Source: Vibrio sp. ED004 (GTDB taxonomy: Bacteria > Pseudomonadota > Gammaproteobacteria > Enterobacterales > Vibrionaceae). From it: a stretch of 64,000 nucleotides of DNA. The position numbers were made by a program, and so were the translations under genes. Location: positions 248,001 to 312,000 of the forward strand of contig NZ_CP066149.1 of the NCBI RefSeq assembly GCF_023206395.1, given 5' to 3'. The first letter of the stretch is position 1. Each line of letters starts with the position of its first letter. Below are positions 55,271 to 64,000 of this stretch, in pieces. The notes beneath the pieces are model-generated. The model worked only from the letters and a program-made list of their open reading frames with translations, did not search any database and had not been told where the DNA came from.

Positions 55271-56521
55271 TTACTTCAAAGTATGGATTAGAGGTAGACC
55301 TTGACCTGGCTCTAGCTCTTGAACGTGCCAGTCTAGACCGATTTCAGGCATCGTTGCTAAGAACGGGTCTGGGTTTAGCTGTTCCATGTTGAACACGCCT
55401 TTATCAGCCCATTCGCCACGGAAGAACTGAAGTGCAGCCGTAATTGCTGGAACACCCGTTGTATAAGAGATCGCTTGGTGCTCTACGTCTTCGTAAGCCA
55501 CTTCGTGGTCTGCGTTATTGTAGATGAACACGCTGCGCTCTTTACCATCTTTCTTGCCTTGAACCCAAGTACCGATACACGTTAAACCTGTGTAACCCGG
55601 AGCCAAAGATGTTGGGTCTGGCAGTAGTGCTTTAAGAACGTGTAGAGGTTGAACAACAGTGCCATCATGCAGTGTTAGCGGGTCAGGGCTCAGAAGGCCG
55701 ATATCACGCATGCAGTTGAAGTAGTTTAAGTAAGCATCACCAAAGCCCATCCAGAATTCGATACGCTTAGCTGGGATAAATTCCTTCATTGAACGAACTT
55801 CATCGTGCGCCATTGAGTAAACTTTATGAGAACCACAGTTAGGGAAATCAAACTCAAGCATACGAGAGTGACAAGGTACTTGTTTCCACTCTTCATTTTC
55901 CCAGTAAAAAGAATCGCCTTGGATCTCAAGCATGTTAGTTTCTGGGTCAAAGTTAGTCGCAAACTTCTTACCGTGATCGCCAGCGTTTACGTCCATTACG
56001 TCGATCGTATCGATCTCATCGAACAGGTGCTTAACCGCGTGCGCTGCAAATACTGAAACCACACCTGGATCGAAGCCCGCACCAAGAATACCTGTGATGC
56101 CTGCTTCAGCAAACTTCTCACGGTAGCCCCACTGCCAATCGTAAGCTTGTGGTACTTGTTGGCCTTCAGAACATAGGTCAACCGCTACCGATGTGTCTAG
56201 GTAAGATACTTTTGCTTGGTAACACGCTTCCATGATCGCCATGTTTACCCAAGGAGGACCAGCGTTGATGACCAGGTCTGGTTGTACTTCGTTAATCAGA
56301 GCAACAAGTGCGTCAACGTCGTCAGCGTTTACTGCACGAGCTTCTAGTTTTTTAGTTGAATCTCTAAGGTTGTTTTTACCTTTGATTGATTCGATGATTT
56401 TTTCACATTTCGCGATTGTGCGAGAAGCGATTGTGATATCACCCAGTACTTCGTTATTTTGTGCTGCTTTATGTGCAACAACCCAACCAACGCCGCCTGC
56501 ACCAATTTGTAGAATAGCCAT
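55271..56521 (-). CDS. Carboxynorspermidine dehydrogenase (synthase), Lys9-like
   Basis: 416 residues. The N-terminal Rossmann motif AILQIGAGGVGWVVAHKAA and the saccharopine-dehydrogenase-like ITGILGAGFDPGVVSVFAAHAV (about 130-155) identify the family. It condenses diaminopropane with aspartate semialdehyde, using NADPH, to carboxynorspermidine, the substrate of NspC. Only 8 bases follow the upstream aminotransferase-decarboxylase gene. Confidence 0.93.
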   Translation of the reverse strand: MAILQIGAGGVGWVVAHKAAQNNEVLGDITIASRTIAKCEKIIESIKGKNNLRDSTKKLEARAVNADDVDALVALINEVQPDLVINAGPPWVNMAIMEACYQAKVSYLDTSVAVDLCSEGQQVPQAYDWQWGYREKFAEAGITGILGAGFDPGVVSVFAAHAVKHLFDEIDTIDVMDVNAGDHGKKFATNFDPETNMLEIQGDSFYWENEEWKQVPCHSRMLEFDFPNCGSHKVYSMAHDEVRSMKEFIPAKRIEFWMGFGDAYLNYFNCMRDIGLLSPDPLTLHDGTVVQPLHVLKALLPDPTSLAPGYTGLTCIGTWVQGKKDGKERSVFIYNNADHEVAYEDVEHQAISYTTGVPAITAALQFFRGEWADKGVFNMEQLNPDPFLATMPEIGLDWHVQELEPGQGLPLIHTLK

Positions 56522-56529
56522 AGTATTAA

Positions 56530-59445
56530 TTACCCTTGTTGTTCAGCTAGCTCAGTGGCTAGAGTTTGAATTTTGTTAATTAGAGATTTGAAATCTGATG
56601 TCTTTAAGCACGGGTTTAAGATAGTAAATTTAAGCGCGCTCTTACCATCCACGACCGTTTCACCCAATACCGCAACACCACGAGTCAGCGCTTCCAGTCT
56701 TAGCGTTTGATTCAGTTTGTCTAAATCTAGCTCACCGTTTGCTGACGGCTTAGATCGGAACAGCACTGTTGATAGTGAAGGCTCCGCGAGTAGCTCTAAG
56801 TCCGCTTGGTTTTGAATTAGGTCTGCCACTTCTAGCGTTTGCTCAAGAAGATGGTCGTACATATCACCCAACTGCTTTGGACCAACACTTTGCATGGTCA
56901 TGAAGACTTTCAATGCATCAAAGCGCTTGGTCGTCGCGATAGACTTGTCGACTAAGTTCGGTAGCTCATCGTGTTCACGGTTTAGGTAATCTGCGTGATA
57001 CAGAAGGTACTTAAAGTTCGCTTTGTCTTTCAACAACACCGCGCCGCAGCTGATTGTTTGGTAGAAAAGCTTATGGAAATCGACACTCACAGAGTCCGCT
57101 TTTTCGATACCTTGTAAGCGAGCCTTGTGGCTACTCAAGATAAGTGCGCCACCGTAAGCACTATCGACATGGAACCAAAGGCCTTGTTGGTTTGCGATAT
57201 CTGCAATCGCATCAAGGTCGTCGATAGCACCATGATCAGTAGTACCTGCCGTACCAACCACCGCAAAAGGAATCAGGCCTTGAGCTTTAAGTGCTTTGAC
57301 TTCTGCATCCAACAAATCAGGTTTGATGGTGCCGTTTGCGTTGGTCTCAACACAACACACCGCGCTCTCGCCTAAACCAAGCAATGAAGCGGATTTTTGA
57401 ACCGTGAAGTGAGATTTGTTTGAACACAAGATACGCAGCTTGCTTGCATACTCTGGTAAACCCATCTTTTGGATTGAGTGACCATCGTGCTTATCCGCAA
57501 CCCAGTCTCTCGCTAGCAATAAGCCCATTAGGTTACTTTGCGTGCCGCCACTGGTGAAAACACCGTCCGCTTGCTCGCCAAGTTGGTACTTTTCACACAT
57601 CCAATCAACCACATGCTGTTCAACGTAAGTTGCAGCCGATGCTTGATCCCATGAATCCATTGATTGATTCAGAGCCGCGATAATGGATTCCGCCGCTACC
57701 GATGCCATAAGAGGAGGAGTATGAAGGTGTGCAATACAGTCAGGGTGTTGCACAAAGATGGAGTTAGCAGCGACAAGGTCTGCAGTGCTATCTACAACGT
57801 CAACCAAAGCGTGTTGGTTGTTATCTAGGTCGACAGCCTTGATAGCTGCCTCTAGTACTTTTGGTTCTAGACCTGAGTATGGCGTTTCAACCTGCTCAAA
57901 AACGGCTTTCATTGCTTGAGTGGTTTGGTTCATTACGTTTGAGAATTCGTCGCTACCGCCTAGGCCGGTGTGAATGAAGTGCTTTTTCCACTCTTGGTTT
58001 GCTTGCTCACTTGAAGCTTGATCTTCTTGAACACCTCCGCCAGCAGCAATAATGGCTTCTTCCATCACGCGCAGTGCAAAGTCTATCTGCTCGAAAGAGA
58101 TAATCATCGGTGGTAGGAAGCGAATCACAGAGCCATCACGACCGCCCTTCTCGACCATCAAACCGCGCTCTAGTGCTGCGCGTTGAATCGCGAGGGTGAG
58201 TTCACCGTCTGACTTCGGCTCACCAAATTTGTTAAGTTCACCGTTTGGTTGCTTGATTTCAGCGCCAAGCATTAGGCCTTTACCACGAACCTCAGCAATA
58301 CAGTTCACGCGAGATTGAATCTTCTCTAACCCATGACGTAGGTATTGGCCTGCAATGTTTGCGTGTTCAACCAAACCATCTCGCTCGATGATTTCTAACG
58401 CTTTCGCACCAGACACCATTGCCAGTTGGTTACCACGGAAAGTACCCGTGTGCTCACCCGCTTTCCATGTATCGATGCTCTTATCGAATACAAGCAGCGA
58501 CATTGGCAGTCCGCCACCAATCGCTTTAGACAGACATAAGATATCAGGGTTAACGCCTGACTCTTCAAACGCAAATCGATGACCTGTTTTGCCGACACCA
58601 CACTGGATTTCATCAAAAATCAGTAGGATACCGTGTTCATCACAGATGCGACGTAAACCTTGTAACCAAGACATAGGAGCAGGAATCACACCGCCCTCAC
58701 CTTGCACAGGTTCAACGATCATCGCAGCCGGTTTCATGATGCCAGACTCATCATCGTTCAACATACGTTCGATGTAACGAATACTTGCGTTAGCACCCGC
58801 TTCACCACCAATGCCAAACGGGCAGCGTAGGTTGTATGGGAAAGGCATAAAGTGCACATCAGACATTAAGCCGCTACGACGTTCTTTAGTGCCGAGATTA
58901 CCCATCATGCCCATGGTGCCGTTGGTCATGCCGTGGTAAGCACCACGGAAAGCAAACATGGTGTTACGACCTGTGGTTTGCTTCGCTAGCTTGATTGCCG
59001 CTTCCACCGCATCCGCGCCTGATGGGCCACAGAATTGAAGAACCGAGTTATCTGAAAAGTCTTGGGGAAGAAAAGCTTTAACTCGCTTGATAAACGTCTC
59101 TTTTGCTTGAGTCGTGATATCCAGAGTTTGGTATGGCAGACCGGAATCGAGTTGGTCTTTAAGTGCTTGGTTAATCTCTGGGTGGTTATAACCCAAAGAA
59201 AGTGTACCTGCACCGGCTAAGCAATCGAGAAAGAGTTGGCCACGAGTATCTTCAACTAAAGCGCCACATGCTCGTTTAATAGCAATAGGCAGGCGTCTTG
59301 GGTAAGAACGAACATCCGACTCATGCTGTTCTTGCTCTAGCAAAATAGCATCAGGTGTTAGGTCGTACTTTCCCTCTACGATAGGAACCATAGTTGAAAA
59401 TGAATTTGCGATAGTATTGATATCGACTTCAAAGGCGGTAGTCAT
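56530..59445 (-). CDS. Fused L-2,4-diaminobutyrate aminotransferase/decarboxylase
   Basis: 971 residues from ATG 59445 (AAGGGG upstream). Two PLP enzymes in one chain. Residues about 1-450 are a class III aminotransferase (LIFDEIQCGVGKTGHRF; PLP Lys in LCLSKAIGGGLPMS). Residues about 500-971 are a group II decarboxylase (GVFTSGGTQSNLMGLLLARD; WFHVDSAYGGAL; PLP Lys in SVSVDFHKLFYQ). The chain converts aspartate semialdehyde to diaminobutyrate and then to 1,3-diaminopropane for norspermidine. The fusion is typical of Vibrio; in other bacteria the two enzymes are separate. Confidence 0.94.
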   Translation of the reverse strand: MTTAFEVDINTIANSFSTMVPIVEGKYDLTPDAILLEQEQHESDVRSYPRRLPIAIKRACGALVEDTRGQLFLDCLAGAGTLSLGYNHPEINQALKDQLDSGLPYQTLDITTQAKETFIKRVKAFLPQDFSDNSVLQFCGPSGADAVEAAIKLAKQTTGRNTMFAFRGAYHGMTNGTMGMMGNLGTKERRSGLMSDVHFMPFPYNLRCPFGIGGEAGANASIRYIERMLNDDESGIMKPAAMIVEPVQGEGGVIPAPMSWLQGLRRICDEHGILLIFDEIQCGVGKTGHRFAFEESGVNPDILCLSKAIGGGLPMSLLVFDKSIDTWKAGEHTGTFRGNQLAMVSGAKALEIIERDGLVEHANIAGQYLRHGLEKIQSRVNCIAEVRGKGLMLGAEIKQPNGELNKFGEPKSDGELTLAIQRAALERGLMVEKGGRDGSVIRFLPPMIISFEQIDFALRVMEEAIIAAGGGVQEDQASSEQANQEWKKHFIHTGLGGSDEFSNVMNQTTQAMKAVFEQVETPYSGLEPKVLEAAIKAVDLDNNQHALVDVVDSTADLVAANSIFVQHPDCIAHLHTPPLMASVAAESIIAALNQSMDSWDQASAATYVEQHVVDWMCEKYQLGEQADGVFTSGGTQSNLMGLLLARDWVADKHDGHSIQKMGLPEYASKLRILCSNKSHFTVQKSASLLGLGESAVCCVETNANGTIKPDLLDAEVKALKAQGLIPFAVVGTAGTTDHGAIDDLDAIADIANQQGLWFHVDSAYGGALILSSHKARLQGIEKADSVSVDFHKLFYQTISCGAVLLKDKANFKYLLYHADYLNREHDELPNLVDKSIATTKRFDALKVFMTMQSVGPKQLGDMYDHLLEQTLEVADLIQNQADLELLAEPSLSTVLFRSKPSANGELDLDKLNQTLRLEALTRGVAVLGETVVDGKSALKFTILNPCLKTSDFKSLINKIQTLATELAEQQG

Positions 59446-60052
59446 AAAAGTCCCCTTGAATGTGTTCATACTCACCTCCATCAGACGTAATTACACACCG
59501 ACCCTCTGTTTATTTATAGAGAGTTCATGGTGAAGCACGCGTATTGTCTAGAAATGAGATATAGCTGTACGCTCGCATAAGTCAAATGACGAATACGAAA
59601 TTAGGCCGTCTTAAGACAGCGAAAAATTGTTAGCGAAAGCTCAAGGTTCAGTAATGCTACTGTTTTGAAGAATTGGACATTTTTGCAGGATCGGGCAGCT
59701 ATGACGAGCTGGTCCCTTTGGAAATGCAGAGCTGATTAGCAATGTTGTAGTTAGTGTGTTCAATGTTGGGTTTCCCATTAACATGGCGAACTGCGCCATA
59801 AGTATCCCGTCTATCAGCTAAAGGACTAGCCAATACCTACCCTACGTAATGTCCCAATCAGCAAGAATGGTCATCACGCGTATCCCCCAGAAGCAATCAC
59901 GGCTCTTTTTGAGCATCGGTCATTCCGAGATTGCGCGGGAAAGTAACATAAAGTGAAACGAACTATCAATAGTTTTTAATGATGGCTTAATAAATAACGG
60001 AAGTGACGGAAAGATCGTTGAAAATATCATCAACACAGCCTTTCATGACAGA

Positions 60053-60190
60053 GATCCCCGGTTCGCTCGTTCCTCGCGCCCGAGGATGACGGTGTGGGGT
60101 TATAAACGTTGCTAGAGAAGCTGTGAGGCTTTAAGGCATTGTACCTTTCCGTCATTCCCTAGAACGAGGAACGAGTTCATAGGTAACCCC
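60053..60190. repeat. Palindromic MITE-like repeat, copy A
   Basis: The left arm (CCCCGGTTCGCTCGTTCCTCG...GATGACGG) and right arm (CCGTCATTCC...CGAGGAACGAGTTCAT...CCCC) are imperfect inverted repeats of about 40 bases around a 50-60 base centre containing AAACGTTGCTAGAGA. Found again as copy B. Confidence 0.75.
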
Positions 60191-60274
60191 TTACAACATA
60201 TCGTTGCATTCCTTTATTCAAGAAGCTATCTGATGCGATGAATTAAACACAAGTTAATCAGCAGACCGTAAGTA

Positions 60275-60395
60275 AATCCCCGGTTCGCTCGTCCCTCATG
60301 CCCGAGATGACGACATGGAGTTACAAACGTTGCTAGAGAGGCTTTGAGGTCTTGGCGTCATTCCCTAGTACGAGGAACGAGTTCATAGGGAATCT
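60275..60395. repeat. Palindromic MITE-like repeat, copy B
   Basis: Same order of blocks as copy A (TCCCCGGTTCGCTCGT, ACAAACGTTGCTAGAGA, TCATTCCCTAG, CGAGGAACGAGTTCATAGG) with substitutions and a shorter centre. Same orientation as copy A. Confidence 0.75.
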
Positions 60396-60448
60396 CGCTT
60401 TTTAAAACTAACTTGTCGAAACAAACTTGATTGCGAAATTTTGAGATA

Positions 60449-60484
60449 GATATAGATATAGATATAGATATAGATATAGATATA
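60449..60484. repeat. Hexanucleotide tandem repeat, six copies of GATATA
   Basis: Six perfect units read directly; likely length-variable between strains. Confidence 0.9.
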
Positions 60485-60546
60485 AATTTTGAGCTCGAGC
60501 TCGAACAAGAAGAGTTCTTAAACGTAAAAGCTAAACACCAGAAACC

Positions 60547-60578
60547 AAAAAGCCCGAACATTTCTGTTCGGGCTTTTT
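60547..60578 (-). terminator. Terminator of the tRNA operon
   Basis: AAAAAGCCCGAAC/GTTCGGGCTTTTT stem directly after the last tRNA. Confidence 0.9.
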
Positions 60579-60582
60579 AATT

Positions 60583-60658
60583 TGGAGCGATACATCGGGT
60601 TCGAACCGATGACCTCAACCTTGGCAAGGTTGCGCTCTACCAACTGAGCTAGTATCGC
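60583..60658 (-). tRNA. tRNA-Gly (GCC), second copy
   Basis: 76 nt with encoded CCA. Acceptor GCGATAC/GTATCGC, anticodon loop CTTGCCAAG (GCC), T-arm GGTTCGAACC. Identical to the copy at 60858-60933. Confidence 0.95.
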
Positions 60659-60690
60659 ATTTGCTTTATCGAGATAAAGACTTTAATAGA

Positions 60691-60777
60691 TGGTGCCCCG
60701 GGCCGGACTTGAACCGGCACAACGCGAACGTCGAGGGATTTTAAATCCCTTGTGTCTACCAATTCCACCACCAGGGC
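60691..60777 (-). tRNA. tRNA-Leu (TAA)
   Basis: 87 nt with encoded CCA and a long variable arm (CGACGTTCGCG), as in class II tRNAs. Anticodon TAA in GATTTAAAATC. Acceptor GCCCTGG/CCGGGGC. Confidence 0.95.
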
Positions 60778-60857
60778 ACGCAATTCTTTATTGCGATGCC
60801 GATTACTGAAAAGTAAAACACCATCTTAATGCTGACGCCAATCAACATTACAAAATT

Positions 60858-60933
60858 TGGAGCGATACATCGGGTTCGAACCGATGACCTCAACCTTGGC
60901 AAGGTTGCGCTCTACCAACTGAGCTAGTATCGC
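60858..60933 (-). tRNA. tRNA-Gly (GCC), first copy
   Basis: 76 nt, same sequence as 60583-60658. Confidence 0.95.
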
Positions 60934-60970
60934 ATTTTCATTCATCAACTTTCTAAAATGAAAGAGAGAA

Positions 60971-61044
60971 TGGAGGCGCCTCCCGGAGTCGAACCGAGGT
61001 CCACGGATTTGCAATCCGCTGCATAGCCACTCTGCCAAGGCGCC
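60971..61044 (-). tRNA. tRNA-Cys (GCA)
   Basis: 74 nt with encoded CCA. Acceptor GGCGCCT/AGGCGCC, anticodon loop ATTGCAAAT (GCA). First tRNA of the operon. Confidence 0.95.
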
Positions 61045-61095
61045 TTAGTAACTCCAATCGAATCGCTCATTGCCATCCTCTTGGGTACGGGATGC

Positions 61096-61123
61096 ATTCT
61101 ACGGATTCAGACGATTGAGTCAA
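61096..61123 (-). promoter_or_regulatory. Sigma-70-type promoter of the tRNA operon
   Basis: Minus strand TTGACT, 16-base spacer, TAGAAT, then a GC-rich discriminator (GCATCCCG), the form expected for a growth-rate-controlled stable-RNA promoter. About 45 bases before tRNA-Cys. Confidence 0.75.
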
Positions 61124-61281
61124 TATTATTTTTGTATTTTTAATTCGTTTGAATAGATTTCATACGAAACAGGCCAAATAGCTGACTTTATGTGCAAAAG
61201 ACACTGTGAGCAGGTTATTCAAAGGAGATCTATATCACATTAGATATCCAGTATTGATAACTTAGCCTTAGGTTAAAGATC

Positions 61282-61306
61282 AAAAAAGCGAGCCTCAGCT
61301 CGCTTC
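61282..61306 (-). terminator. Terminator of pgsA
   Basis: AAGCGAGC-CTCA-GCTCGCTT hairpin with six T on the minus strand. Confidence 0.85.
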
Positions 61307-61310
61307 TTCA

Positions 61311-61868
61311 TCAATGGTGTTTTTCGTCTAACAAATCATCTTTGGCAGCCATCAAGTATTGCGCCATTGACCAATACGTAAGAACGGTTGCGACATACAG
61401 TGCAATGTAACCGACCCACACCATCCAGTCGTCGTATCTCCAGATAAGTACCCAAAGAGCGAACATCTGAGAAACCGTTTTGACTTTACCAACCCAAGAT
61501 ACCGCAACACTTGCGCGTTTGCCGATTTCAGCCATCCATTCGCGAAGCGCTGAAATGATAATTTCACGAGCTATCATGGTCACCGCTGGGATAGTTATCC
61601 AAATCGAGTGATAGTGTTCAGTAATCAGAATAAGAGCCGTAGCCACCAGCACTTTATCGGCCACTGGGTCAATAAATGCGCCGAAGCGAGATGTTTGCCC
61701 TAGCTTACGAGCAAGCATTCCATCTAGCCAGTCAGTAAAACCTGCCACCCAAAACACCATCGCAGCAGCAAAAGGAGCCCATTGATAAGGTAGGTAAAAA
61801 ACAACAACGAATACTGGGATCAAAAATAGTCTCAGTAAGGACAAAATGTTAGGTATATTCAAACGCAT
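61311..61868 (-). CDS. pgsA: CDP-diacylglycerol-glycerol-3-phosphate 3-phosphatidyltransferase
   Basis: 185 residues with four to five membrane helices. The CDP-alcohol phosphotransferase motif (DG-x2-AR-x8-G-x3-D-x3-D) is seen in [19 protein letters not shown] followed by IDPVAD (about 45-72). It makes phosphatidylglycerol phosphate in the inner membrane. Downstream of uvrC, upstream of the tRNA cluster, a conserved order. Confidence 0.94.
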   Translation of the reverse strand: MRLNIPNILSLLRLFLIPVFVVVFYLPYQWAPFAAAMVFWVAGFTDWLDGMLARKLGQTSRFGAFIDPVADKVLVATALILITEHYHSIWITIPAVTMIAREIIISALREWMAEIGKRASVAVSWVGKVKTVSQMFALWVLIWRYDDWMVWVGYIALYVATVLTYWSMAQYLMAAKDDLLDEKHH

Positions 61869-61914
61869 ATTATTGGGCTCTTATTAATTGCGCTTTAATG
61901 GTGCGGGATTTTTA

Positions 61915-63747
61915 CTATTGTTTCAATGCTTGATAAATGTTTTCTGCCAAAGAATGACTAATGCCCGGCACTTTGGCTATTTCTTCGACAGTTGCACGCT
62001 TAAGTTCTTGTAAGCCACCCATATATTTCAGCAAAGCTTGACGACGCTTAGGTCCTACCCCTTCAATTCCTTCCAAAGCACTGGTTCTGCGCGTTTTACC
62101 ACGTTTCGCTCGGTGCCCTGCAATCGCATGATTATGACTTTCATCTCGAATATGTTGAATAAGGTGCAGCGCTGGTGCATCACTAGGCAAATTAAACTCT
62201 TCCCCTTCAAGGGTCACTAGAGTCTCTAAACCAGGTTTACGGGTCACCCCTTTCGCGATACCCATCATTCTCGGTCTAAACGGCCAATCACCCCAATATT
62301 GGGAAATAATCTCGTGAGCGCGGTTAAGCTGCCCTTTACCACCATCAATAAAGATGATGTCTGGGATCTTGTCTACATCAAGCTGCTTCGAGTAACGTCT
62401 CTCAAGCGCCTGTGCCATTGCAGCGTAGTCATCACCACCGGTAATGCCCGTGATATTGTAACGGCGGTATTCCGGCTTAACAGGACCTTCTTGATTGAAC
62501 ACCACACAAGACGCAATCGTACTTTCACCCATGGTATGACTGATATCGAAACATTCCATGCGTTTAATCGCATCCATCGACAGCACTTCTTGCAGCTCTT
62601 TGAAGCGCTGATTGATGGTCATCTTGTGATTAATCTTGGTCGTAATCGCCGTTAACGCGTTAGTGTTCGACAGTTTAAGGTAACGACCACGAGTACCAGA
62701 AGGGTTGGTGTTGAAGTGGATCTTACGGCCCGCAACCTCACACAAAGCTTCTTGAATCGGTGTGACGTCTTCCATTAAATCCGCATTCAGAATCAAACGA
62801 GTTGGAATGGTTCTCGCTTCATTATGCGCTAAGTAATACTGGCTTAAAAAGCTCGAAAAGACCTCTTCTCGCACCGTATTGTTTGGAATCTTAGGGAAGT
62901 GGCTTCGGCTACCTAAGACTTTGCCTTGGCGAATCATCAAGATATGAATGCACGCCACGCCATTCTCTTGAGCAAAGCCCAACACATCCATATCTTCCAT
63001 AGAGTCGTCAGATACATACTGTTGTTCTTGCACACGTCGAATCGCTTGGATTTGATCGCGGAAAGCGGCGGCTTGTTCAAAGCGAAGCTCTCGGCTGGCC
63101 GTGTCCATCTTCTCGATGAGCGTCTCTAGCACCAGCTTATCTTTCCCTTGCAGGAACAGACGAACATAGTCGATAAGCTCACTGTACTCTTCATCAGAGA
63201 TAATCGAGCTAACACATGGCGCAGCACAACGACCAATCTGATACATCAAGCATGGGCGCGTTCTGTTGGCATAAACCGTGTCTTCACATTGACGAGCAGG
63301 AAAGATTTTTTGGATTAGGTGTAGCGTCTCACGCACAGCGCCGGAGTCAGGATAAGGACCAAAGTATTCACCCTTTTTCTTTTTAGCACCACGGTGCATC
63401 GACAAACGAGGATGCTTGTGACCGCTAATGAAAATATAAGGGTACGACTTATCATCACGCAGAAGTACGTTGTATTTCGGTAGATACTGCTTGATGTAGT
63501 TGTGCTCAAGAATAAGAGCTTCAGTTTCCGTGTGCGTTACAGTGACATCAATCTTGTCAATATTGCTGACGAGAGCGCGTGTTTTTTCACTATCGACTTT
63601 TTTACGGAAATAACTGGAAAGGCGTTTTTTGAGGTTCTTAGCTTTACCGACGTAAATAACGACAGCCTCGGCGTTATACATTCGATAAACGCCGGGCTGC
63701 TCTGTTACTGTCTTGAGGAATGAGACTGAGTCAAACAAGTTGGTCAC
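61915..63747 (-). CDS. uvrC: Excinuclease ABC subunit C
   Basis: 610 residues from GTG 63747. GIY-YIG nuclease domain at the N-terminus ([31 protein letters not shown]), UVR segment ([22 protein letters not shown], about 205-225), RNase-H-like domain ([18 protein letters not shown]) and C-terminal helix-hairpin-helix repeats ([21 protein letters not shown]). It makes both incisions in nucleotide excision repair. It follows varA closely (15 bases). Confidence 0.95.
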   Translation of the reverse strand: MTNLFDSVSFLKTVTEQPGVYRMYNAEAVVIYVGKAKNLKKRLSSYFRKKVDSEKTRALVSNIDKIDVTVTHTETEALILEHNYIKQYLPKYNVLLRDDKSYPYIFISGHKHPRLSMHRGAKKKKGEYFGPYPDSGAVRETLHLIQKIFPARQCEDTVYANRTRPCLMYQIGRCAAPCVSSIISDEEYSELIDYVRLFLQGKDKLVLETLIEKMDTASRELRFEQAAAFRDQIQAIRRVQEQQYVSDDSMEDMDVLGFAQENGVACIHILMIRQGKVLGSRSHFPKIPNNTVREEVFSSFLSQYYLAHNEARTIPTRLILNADLMEDVTPIQEALCEVAGRKIHFNTNPSGTRGRYLKLSNTNALTAITTKINHKMTINQRFKELQEVLSMDAIKRMECFDISHTMGESTIASCVVFNQEGPVKPEYRRYNITGITGGDDYAAMAQALERRYSKQLDVDKIPDIIFIDGGKGQLNRAHEIISQYWGDWPFRPRMMGIAKGVTRKPGLETLVTLEGEEFNLPSDAPALHLIQHIRDESHNHAIAGHRAKRGKTRRTSALEGIEGVGPKRRQALLKYMGGLQELKRATVEEIAKVPGISHSLAENIYQALKQ

Positions 63748-63762
63748 TATACGATCTCAGTG

Positions 63763-64000
63763 TTAAAGGGTCTCAGTGTCTAACATTCCATGTCTAATCG
63801 CTAAGTGCGTCAGCTCTACATCGCCACTGATATCCAATTTACTGAACAAACGGTAGCGGTAACTGTTGACTGTCTTAGGACTTAGATTGAGTTGTTCTGA
63901 AATATCCGTCACTTTCTGACCTTTGGTAATCATCATCATGATTTGAAGTTCACGTTCAGATAAGTCTGCGAATGGATTTTCAGACGCAGGCGAGAATTGG
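63763..64000 (-). CDS. varA: VarA/UvrY (GacA-type) response regulator, C-terminal part
   Basis: The last 78 codons, cut by the window end. The visible LuxR-type helix-turn-helix reads LSERELQIMMMITKGQKVTDISEQLNLSPKTVNSYRYRLFSKL, which with its place directly before uvrC identifies the GacA/UvrY/VarA regulator. In Vibrio it activates the Csr small RNAs. The N-terminal receiver domain lies outside the window. The stop is TAA at 63763-63765. Confidence 0.88.
   Translation of the reverse strand, partial: QFSPASENPFADLSERELQIMMMITKGQKVTDISEQLNLSPKTVNSYRYRLFSKLDISGDVELTHLAIRHGMLDTETL

Larger units (their letters stand above)
59446..60546. other. Gene-free region between the norspermidine operon and the tRNA cluster
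   Basis: About 1.1 kb without a convincing gene. It should hold the promoter of the norspermidine operon at its left end. The middle and right parts hold two palindromic repeat copies (60053-60190, 60275-60395), a related fragment near 59914-59940, and the hexanucleotide tract 60449-60484. A 67-codon frame at 60358-60561 only translates these repeats. Confidence 0.7.

Noticed and set aside
60358..60561. 67-codon minus-strand frame rich in Ser-Ile repeats
   Set aside because: It is the translation of the hexanucleotide tract and part of a palindromic repeat.
60826..61038. 70-codon minus-strand frame
   Set aside because: It is read through tRNA-Cys and tRNA-Gly sequence.

Overview
The window is chromosomal DNA from a gammaproteobacterium, almost certainly a Vibrio, probably near the V. 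splendidus clade (clade is inference). The support is gene content and order: varA (uvrY)-uvrC-pgsA followed by a Cys-Gly-Leu-Gly tRNA cluster; gyrA-ubiG-nrdA-nrdB-yfaE; a complete nrf nitrite-reductase locus; and the norspermidine genes (fused diaminobutyrate aminotransferase/decarboxylase, carboxynorspermidine dehydrogenase, nspC) typical of Vibrionaceae. Most long reading frames are intact; nearly all damage sits in mobile elements and one chemoreceptor gene.

Layout. 1-5.6 kb: two nearly identical group II introns in the same orientation, each starting directly after the Rho-independent terminator of a leftward gene (a chemoreceptor gene with an in-frame stop, and a BCCT transporter gene). 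5.6-14.5 kb: a leftward transport block with two BCCT carriers, a response regulator and Cache-type histidine kinase, and a dctPQM TRAP transporter. 14.5-17.6 kb: an insertion hotspot in which an IS256-family element (9-bp target duplication visible) sits inside an older IS110/IS1111-type element; both transposase genes are frameshifted. 17.7-22.3 kb: an H1-like basic protein, a DUF2982 protein and the ycbL-ycbK-ldtD cell-wall cluster. 22.3-27.5 kb: a leftward operon (imelysin, DUF1111 cytochrome, second imelysin, DUF1513) behind a Fur-like box, probably for iron acquisition. 27.6-37 kb: ribA, a 58-codon small gene, then nrfFXED-nrfCB divergent from nrfA, with a rhodanese gene and a nrfG-like gene. 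The nrfB-nrfA gap holds NarP-, Fur-, CRP/FNR- and FNR-like sites.

37-45.3 kb: gyrA, ubiG, and nrdAB-yfaE preceded by a consensus DnaA box and a pair of NrdR-like boxes. 45.3-50.7 kb: a DMSO-reductase locus (dmsABC rightward; TorD-like chaperone and NapF-like ferredoxin leftward) around a consensus FNR site. 50.7-53.9 kb: a CinA-family gene, a DUF3943 protein and a GcvR-like ACT protein. 53.9-59.4 kb: norspermidine synthesis. 59.4-60.5 kb: a gene-free stretch with two copies of a palindromic MITE-like repeat and a hexanucleotide tract. 60.5-64 kb: four tRNAs with a visible promoter and terminator, pgsA, uvrC and the end of varA.

How it fits together: nrf and dms are anaerobic respiratory modules with FNR/NarP-type control. 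The iron operon and the Fur-like site upstream of nrfA suggest that haem-rich respiration is tied to iron status. TRAP and BCCT carriers with their own two-component system suggest regulated uptake of organic acids or betaine-like solutes. The accessory DNA shows a theme: the two introns, and possibly the IS110 element, lie in the 3' flank of intrinsic terminators, where insertion costs the host little.
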